NCBI RefSeq assembly: GCF_022965805.1
Contig: NC_133102.1
Span: 9,308,885-9,372,884 of the forward strand
Direction: 5' to 3'
Length of the DNA: 64,000 nt
Source of the DNA: Primulina eburnea
Lineage: Eukaryota > Streptophyta > Magnoliopsida > Lamiales > Gesneriaceae
Part shown: positions 57,830 through 64,000 of the stretch, piece after piece
How positions within the stretch are numbered: position 1 is the stretch's first letter
Layout: each line of letters opens with the position of its first letter
The notes under the pieces: generated by a model
Databases searched by the model: none
Seen by the model: the letters and a program-made list of their open reading frames with translations, nothing else
What the model was told of the DNA's origin: nothing
Translations under genes and position numbers: made by a program

Positions 57830-58395
57830 TGATACGATTCTTCAAACACAAAAAGTGAACACACTAAAAAACAAAGCCACGCCCTCAATTCGATTAAATA
57901 AAAAACGTTGGGTTGTCTCGATCTTTTTGAAACAAGTAAAAGTCTGTGATATTCACCTCTAAGATACGAAAAACTTAACAACCAATATTCACAAAGATAA
58001 ACAACTGGTCTCAAACAAACCTTCAAAGAACTCGTCTTTGACAATATGAGTGAAGAACAATCGACAAACGCCACAAAATTAAATATTTGATGAGTTTGAT
58101 TTTTTTGGGGTACAAATCAAAACTTTGAATATCTTGTGAGAAAACTCAAAGAATATATTCAATCTTCAATAGTTGTGTTTCTAATGCAAGTTTTGTATAT
58201 ATAAAAATTACACTAAAATTCGTACTCTATGATTTCCATTTTCAAATCTGCATTGCGGCACGCTGGGGCGGCAAATTCTAGATGCTGGGGTGCGGGGGTC
58301 TTGAAGACACGCGCGCAAGAAGCGCTCTAGGGAAGCTTGTTTCAGCCGCTGGGTTATGTTGAGGATCCGGGTCTAGACAAGTCATTTTGAGCGGA
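57830..58395 (-). repeat. LTR related to the gag-only element
   Basis: It starts TGATACGATTCTTC and contains TGTGATATTCACCTCTAAG, AACCTTCAAAGA and CAATCGACAAACGCCACAAA, all matching 23681-23990 in order. A GC-richer part (58255-58360) replaces the GCGCTAGCGC region. The right end is uncertain; copia coding resumes by 58396. Probably a solo or partial LTR of a sister family. Confidence 0.75.
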
Positions 58396-60331
58396 AGCAG
58401 TCAAAATCGCTTGTTATATTATCAATCGTTCCCTTTAAGTGACGATTGATCTGAAGACTCGGATGGAGATGTGGATTGGGAAGCTGACTGATTATTCTCA
58501 TTTGCATACATTTGGAAGCTATGTGTGCGTTCTGTACAATGATCAAGAAAGATCGAAGTTGGATTCAAAATCTAGAAAGTGTATCTTCTTGGGTTATGTT
58601 GATAGAGTAAAGGAGTTTCACTTGTGGGATCCTACTGTCCACAAATATGTCATCAACAGAGATGTTATCTTTGAGGAGTTTATAGAAATGGAGACAAAGG
58701 CATGCAGAATTCAGAAATTACTATATTTCAGGTGTAAAATAAGACCGACGAAGATCGAGTTTCTTGTGGAGCAGTATCGGAGCACGAGGAACAAGAACAT
58801 GTTGAATCTGAGGTTTCCAATATGATGCAGTCAACTCGAGACAGAAGATCACTAGGTTGGCTTTCAGATTATGTAACTGGGATCTTGTCACACTACCACA
58901 AGGGAGGAAAGTCATTGGTAACATATAGGTCTATAAGATCAAGCGTGATAGCAATAACCATGTGGAGCGGTATCGTATTAGATTGATGGTAAAAATGTAT
59001 GCTCATAAAGAAGGCATCGACTTCAATGAGATGTTTTCTCATGTGGTTTGGCTTACAACAGTAAGAGTAGTGTTGGTATTATATGAGATGTTTGACTTAC
59101 ATCTAGAACAGCTAGATGTGAAAACGACATTTTTTCACGGAGATCTTGAAGAAGAAATCTATATGCTCCAGCCAAAAAGTTTTTCAGAAAAAATGCAAAG
59201 AGAACTTGGTCTGCAAGTTGAACAAATCTATGTACGGTCTCAAACAGCCATCAAGATATTGGTACAAGAGATTTGATTCCTATATCATGAGCCTTGGATA
59301 CAACAGAGTGAGTGCATACTCTTGTATATATTTCAAGAGTTCTGGTGATGATTATATCATTTTGTTGTTGTATGTGGATGATATATTGATAGGAGGTCCC
59401 AACAAATATCAGGTCCAAAAATTGAAGGAACGGTTGGATAGAGAATTTGATATGAAGGACTTGAGACTAACAAACATGATTATAGGGATACAAGTTTATT
59501 GAGACAGAAGCAACAAAAAGATTTGGCTTTCCCAGAAAAATTATTTGAAGAAAGTTTTGCAACGCTTCAATATGTAAGATAATAAGTCAATCTCGACGCA
59601 TCTTCTTATTAGTTTCAATTTATCCTCCGAAATTTTTCATAGCAGTGAAGCAGAGAGGATGTAGATGTCTCGAATACCATATGCATCAGCAGTGAGAAGT
59701 TTGATGTTCGCCATGATCTATTCAAGACCGGGCATTACTCAACTAGTGGGAGCAGTTAGTAGGTATATGGTGAATCATGGACAAGAGCATTGGAGTACGG
59801 TTAAAGAGGATTATTAGATACATTAAAGATACCTCAAATGTTGCATTATGTTATGGATGATCAAATTTTACACTCAGGGACTATGTCAATTCAGATTATA
59901 CAGGTGATCCTGATAAGAGAAAATATATTACTGTTTACGTGTTTACACTTGTAGAGGGAACAGTAAGCTGGGTTTCAAAACTGCAAACAATTGTAGTGCT
60001 ATCTACAATAGAGGCAGATTATATGGCATCTACTCAAGCATGTAAGGAGGCAATATAGATTAAAAGGTTATTGGAGGAGATCGGGCAAAACAAGATAAGG
60101 TTCCTTCGTTTTGTGACAATCAATGCGCATTGCACATCGCAAGGATTCCGGTCTTCCGTTCCAGGACTAAACTCACCGGAGTTCAATTTTACTTTGTTCG
60201 AGAAATAGTAGAAGAATGAAGTGTTGATATGTAGAAGATCAATACAAAGGAAAACATAGCTGATATTCTGACCACGTCAGTGAACACTGATAAGTTTGAG
60301 TGGTGTAGATCCTCAAGTGGTCTAGCAGAAA
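58396..60331 (+). pseudogene. Copia pol: integrase C-terminus, RT, RNase H
   Basis: Integrase end at 58400-58690 (TIDLKTRMEMWIGKLTDY, HTFGSYVCVLYN, KCIFLGYVDRVKEFHLWDP). RT from about 58960 (LDVKTTFFHGDLEEEIYM, MYGLKQPSRYWY, active site YVDDILIGG near 59370). RNase H to 60331 (RIPYASAVRSLMF, CDNQCALHIA, NIADILTTSVN). Frameshifts and stops are frequent (near 58830, 59220, 59510, 59820). Gag and protease are absent on the left. Confidence 0.88.
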
Positions 60332-60404
60332 CGTATGCAGTGAGAAATGACAAGATTGAAAGAATGTGTGGAGATGTGTTTGATTCTCAATCAAATATTC
60401 AAGT

Positions 60405-60870
60405 AGGAGAATGGAAGTGGAGTTTTGTGGTGCAATAATGGAGGTAGACAAATAATGGTACATTAATTGTGCGTGTTGAATTTTCATATGAAAAGCAGAT
60501 AATTTGACAAAAGAAATGTTCAGATGAAAAACTCGTTTTTTATATGAGTTTTCACACAGATGGTGAGCTCTATAAATAGAGCTCCCTCCCTTCATTCAGA
60601 GAGCATCACGTTCTAGAGTTCTTATCTCGTCTCAATACATTCTTATTAGAGTGTGTTCTTCTATAATATTTGTGAGGTGTTTTGTTCTCCTATATTAAGA
60701 AAGTATGTGTTCTTTAATACAGTGAGTGTTTTATACCATAAAATATTATAGTGAAATTTTTTTCATTTCACCCGTGGTTTTTACCCTGATAATTTTTAAG
60801 AGTTTTACATGTAAATCTCGATGTCTAATTTTATACTTTATTTTCTTATTATTATCCAAAGATGGTGCTC
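60405..60870 (+). repeat. Copia (Tork/Tnt1-like) 3' LTR, approximate ends
   Basis: Follows a purine-rich CAAGTAGGAGAATGG. It holds TATAAATA at 60571 in a small palindrome, then GAGCTCCCTCCCTTC, and ends near GTGGTTTTTACCC and ACATGTAAATCTCGATGTC. The exact borders could not be set. Confidence 0.6.
60565..60584 (+). promoter_or_regulatory. TATA box inside a palindrome
   Basis: GAGCTCTAT AA ATAGAGCTC, 9-base arms around the TATA core of the LTR promoter. Confidence 0.55.
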
Positions 60871-61154
60871 CTGAGACAAACATATATGGAGAGGTATTTT
60901 GGTAGTCATGGATATTCTTTGCTTCACTAGTGTATTTCTCATGCTTGATTAGATATATTCACTACTACACATGGCTAATTCGCTTATCTTAATATTTATT
61001 ATTTTTTGGTGCATATGGGATCTTCAGGAAAAGCAGTCTTTTGCCTTTTTTCGTGAAAAACATAAAATAATTGTTTGGTGAACTTGTCCAGGGAAGAACA
61101 ATCATATGCTCATCAAATCCAACTTATGGGAGTGGAGTTGAACGTGGAAACGAG
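60871..61154. other. Unassigned sequence
   Basis: No recognisable gene or transposon end between the copia LTR and the CACTA end. Confidence 0.4.
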
Positions 61155-61560
61155 CACTACAACAAAAATAGTTTTTTGCAGAGCGCAAATTCTCTTTCCA
61201 CGGTGCACATTGCATGCTGCACAACTGCAAGCTGTTGAAAGTTCAATATTATCCGCGGCGTACATGTTCACACTGTTAATACTATTATCCGCGGCGTGCA
61301 TATGCACGCCGTTAATACAATTATCCGCAGTGTGCAATGTACGTCATTAATGTTATTTCTAAAATTTCAAAAATTAGCGACGGTTCAAAAAATGTTTGAA
61401 CCGTCGCTAAATGAGCGACAGTTAACAAGTCCGTCGCTAATTTAGCGACAGTATATCAAAATCTGTTGCTAATTTTTTTGTTAAAAAAAAACTTTTATAA
61501 TTTAATAAATTTTTAAAAAAAAACTTACAACTCATTATCTTAACTAGCACTTAAAAATTA
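61155..61560. mobile_element. CACTA-like element, one end only
   Basis: Starts CACTACAACAAAAATAG. It carries ATCCGCGGCGTGCATATGCAC-type units, then AGCGACGGTTC / GAACCGTCGCTAA. Its last bases (CACTTAAAAATTA) match the inverse of about 56065 in the element at 55400-56593. There the sister element continues, whereas here the SIRE-type LTR begins, showing an insertion into it. Confidence 0.75.
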
Positions 61561-62573
61561 TGTTAGACATGAATTTTATTGTAGCGATGATAACTAAAAC
61601 CAGTAGACCAGCAGATCAGAACAACAGAATAACTTATCAGTAGCTGCTGTTCTAGTAAAACTAAACCAGTAGAAAAGGGATAACAATACAAAACCAGTAG
61701 AGAACGTTTTCTAACGTTGCTATCTTAATTGTTACCGTTAAAGAGTTCCTAGTACTAGTATTAATTGCAGCATTAAATACTATACGGAGTCATTTAATGC
61801 ATATTACCCAATTAAGTATAAAACAAGACTGATTGTTTTATAGCTTTTCTGCAGGAACTTGTTTCGGTAATAAAGCTGATTGTATCAGTTATCTGAAGAC
61901 TTCTCTGATTGTGAACGTTGAACTTAGTCGATTATATATACTTGGATCAAATCCTTGTTCGACACGACACTTCGCATAATATCATTTTCAAGGAACAAAG
62001 CTACTCTCTTATCAGACGAATATCAAAAATTCCTTGAGCATTTAAAAAGTTCAACACAAAGAAAAGTAGCACACTGCTTCATAGCTTGTATCTGATCTTT
62101 TAAAAGATCATCTTGTGCTACTAATTCTTACACTCTTCACGATCTTTACATCACTTATACTTTATCAAGAAGAGTCTGTAATCTGAAAAGAGTCTTTTCA
62201 GAACTTTGTGTTTCGCATTTTTGTGAGTTGAGAAACTAAGAGTTTCAGTAGGCTGAGGTGTAAGTCCTTCTGAAGTGGGTGTGTACAAGAGTTGTCCTGT
62301 AATATCCAAAGTCTTTTAGTTATACCTTCTGGAAACAGAAGAAGGGGAGACGTAGAAGAGTTTATCTTCGAACTTCCATAAACAACTGCTGCCTACTGCT
62401 TTATTGTTTTTCAACTACTTCATCAGATTATTTCCGCACGTTTTATTGTAATCAGGTGAAAGTATTCGCACAAGATCAACTACTATCCTTAACAGGATTT
62501 TAGTACCTCATCAGAACGAAAAACGAGTAGAGTTTATTCACCCCCCCTCTAAACTCAACTTCGATCCTCAACA
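61561..62573 (+). repeat. 5' LTR of a SIRE-type element running off the right edge
   Basis: TGTTAGACATG...CCTCAACA, 1013 bp, with perfect TGTT/AACA ends and the PBS two bases later. It shares AGAGTTTCAGTAGGC, GTGGGTGTGTACAAG, AGAAGGGGAGACGTAG and TCTTCGAACTTCCATAAACA with the other SIRE-type LTRs. Confidence 0.88.
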
Positions 62574-62575
62574 AT

Positions 62576-62587
62576 TGGTATCAGAGC
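62576..62587 (+). other. Primer-binding site
   Basis: TGGTATCAGAGC, initiator Met-tRNA type. Confidence 0.92.
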
Positions 62588-62619
62588 AGGTTATTCTTGT
62601 TTGTGAAAAACTACAACAA

Positions 62620-64000
62620 ATGGCACACTTCGGCAAAATCCCTATGTTCTCTAAGGAAGATTTTGACGACTGGAAAATAAGGATGCAAGCTCATCTTGCA
62701 GCACAAGATGATGACATGTGGTATGTCATCACAGATGGTCCACTGAAAATCTTAAAGCCTAACACAGCTGTTGCTGTTACTGACGGTGCACCACAGATGG
62801 TCGAGAAATGAAGAAGTGAATGGACCAGTGAAGATAAGAAGAAAGCCAATCTTGATAATGTGGCGAAGGACATATTGTATAAAACTCTCGACAAGAACAC
62901 CTTCAGCAAGATCAAAATGTGTTCTACTGCAAAGGATATTTGGGAGAAGCTCATCCAAATATGTGAAAAAAATGAGCAAACGAAAGAAAACAAACTGTCT
63001 GTAGCAATGCAGAAGTTTGAAAATCTGAAAATGAGAGCTGGTGAAACTCTAAATGAATTTGATGAAAGATTCAGTAGCTTGGTCAATGAGCTAGCTGCTC
63101 TGGGTAAAGAGCATAGCAACAGAGAAATAGCCCTCAAGGTGATGAGAGCCTTACCCAGAGAATGGGATGTTAAAACAATGGCTATGAGAGTATCCAAAGA
63201 CTTGAACAAATTGGAACTGCACGACTTATTTGCAGATCTGAAGGCCTATGAGTTCGAATTGGAAGTGAGAAGTGGAGAAGAGCCTTCAAGCCTACCCACC
63301 AAGGCTCTTGCTGCTGCTGCTACTGCTTTTACTGCTACTGCCTCTACCTCTTCTACTGCTGCTGCAGTTGTACCTCAGGCATTACCGACTGTGATCATTG
63401 ATAATACAATGGAGAAGACTGCTGAACAAATCAGTAGTGATGATGTCCTTATTTGTAAAGAAATTCTCCAGGTTCATGAAGAAGAACCATCGAACCTATC
63501 AGGGTCTCAATCGCAACTTCAAGAAAGATTCACCATCTGGTGATATGGGATGCTTCAACTGTGGAAAGATAGGTCACTTCATTGCTAATTGTCCTAAACC
63601 AAAGAAGGATGACAAAAAGAGAAAGGATCACAAGAGGAATGACAAAAAGTCCAGAAGAGATCGAAAAGCGATGATTGCCGAAGAAAGCAAATCTAAGTGG
63701 GTGGACTCTAGTTCTGAGTCATCTGACTCAGAAAGTCATTCCAGTGATAGTGATGCAGAAGAAGTCAAATGTCTAATGGCAGACAATGACTCAACCTCGA
63801 CAACTGGAGAGGTATTTGATTTTGACTCTAATGAATTTACACGAAATGACTTGATTGATGCACTGCATGAAATGGTAAAAGAGTATTCCAGACTTTCTCA
63901 ATCATTTGAAGAAGTTAAGATTGAAAATCAGAACTTAAAGAATCAGAATAGTAAGTTAACTTGCTTGCAAGTAGACAGCTGCAATGATTTACAAGTTAAG
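62620..64000 (+). pseudogene. SIRE-type gag, cut by window edge
   Basis: Starts MAHFGKIPMFSKEDFDDWKI. A TGA at 62809-62811 interrupts it, and the same frame goes on (SEWTSEDKKKANLDNVAKD ... FENLKMRAGETLNEFDERFS ... LPREWDVKTMAMRVSKDLN). A one-base shift near 63446 moves it to another frame, which reads SRFMKKNHRTYQG, then the zinc knuckle CFNCGKIGHFIANC (63550-63591), a Lys/Arg-rich stretch, an acidic Ser-rich stretch and a coiled part to the edge. Only two lesions are visible, so it is much fresher than the copy at 21939. Pol would lie beyond 64000. Confidence 0.9.

Noticed and set aside
62691..63209. 172-codon minus-strand ORF
   Set aside because: Antisense of the SIRE gag; the plus strand carries the recognisable gag and zinc knuckle.

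Overview
This window is nuclear DNA from a flowering plant, most likely a eudicot. Its LTR retrotransposons are primed by initiator Met-tRNA, it carries CACTA and hAT elements, it is AT-rich between elements, and its one host gene has GT-AG introns. From memory, and not searched, the pol-downstream ORF of the SIRE-like elements resembles sequences I associate with Lamiales (Gesneriaceae-like), so a lamiid is my tentative guess. No rRNA, tRNA or CRISPR array was seen.

Layout. (1) 1-7371: wreck of a minus-strand Ty1/copia element (RT/RNase H, gag, PBS, 2.2-kb LTR) invaded by a SIRE-type LTR, which itself carries a younger solo LTR (1807-3455, TSD ACAAC). (2) 8112-19771: a nearly complete minus-strand copia element with 0.8-kb LTRs and TSD AGGTC. 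Two later insertions sit in it: a non-autonomous CACTA element (8941-10404, TSD AAA) and a chromovirus-type solo LTR (12311-13321, TSD CAACA). (3) 20787-52541: a plus-strand SIRE-type copia element of about 9.9 kb stretched to 31.8 kb by nested insertions. A Tekay-like Ty3/gypsy chromovirus (22743-38779) lies in its gag and carries a gag-only LTR element (23681-28435) inside its own 5' LTR. A 3.1-kb solo LTR (41387-44491) splits the RT. An LTR remnant (about 46750-48545) and a CACTA element (48747-49615) split the downstream ORF. (4) 53327-55009: the only intact host gene, a four-exon classical short-chain dehydrogenase/reductase of 311 residues. (5) 55400-60870: CACTA-like, hAT MITE and copia fragments on both strands. 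(6) 61155-64000: a CACTA end cut by the 5' LTR and gag of another SIRE-type element that runs off the right edge.

The genes do not form a pathway. The window is a nested record of transposition around one metabolic gene. Most element ORFs are broken by stops or frameshifts. The best preserved are the chromovirus gag-pol (three in-frame stops, no frameshift, one predicted intron) and the 669-codon ORF of the gag-only element. The signals most worth checking are a palindromic DNA motif repeated in both LTRs and the coding region of the 8-20 kb copia element and read in different frames, the chromovirus intron, the hairpin arrays with a shared promoter-like core in the CACTA-type elements, and about 183-bp tandem units inside the chromovirus LTR.
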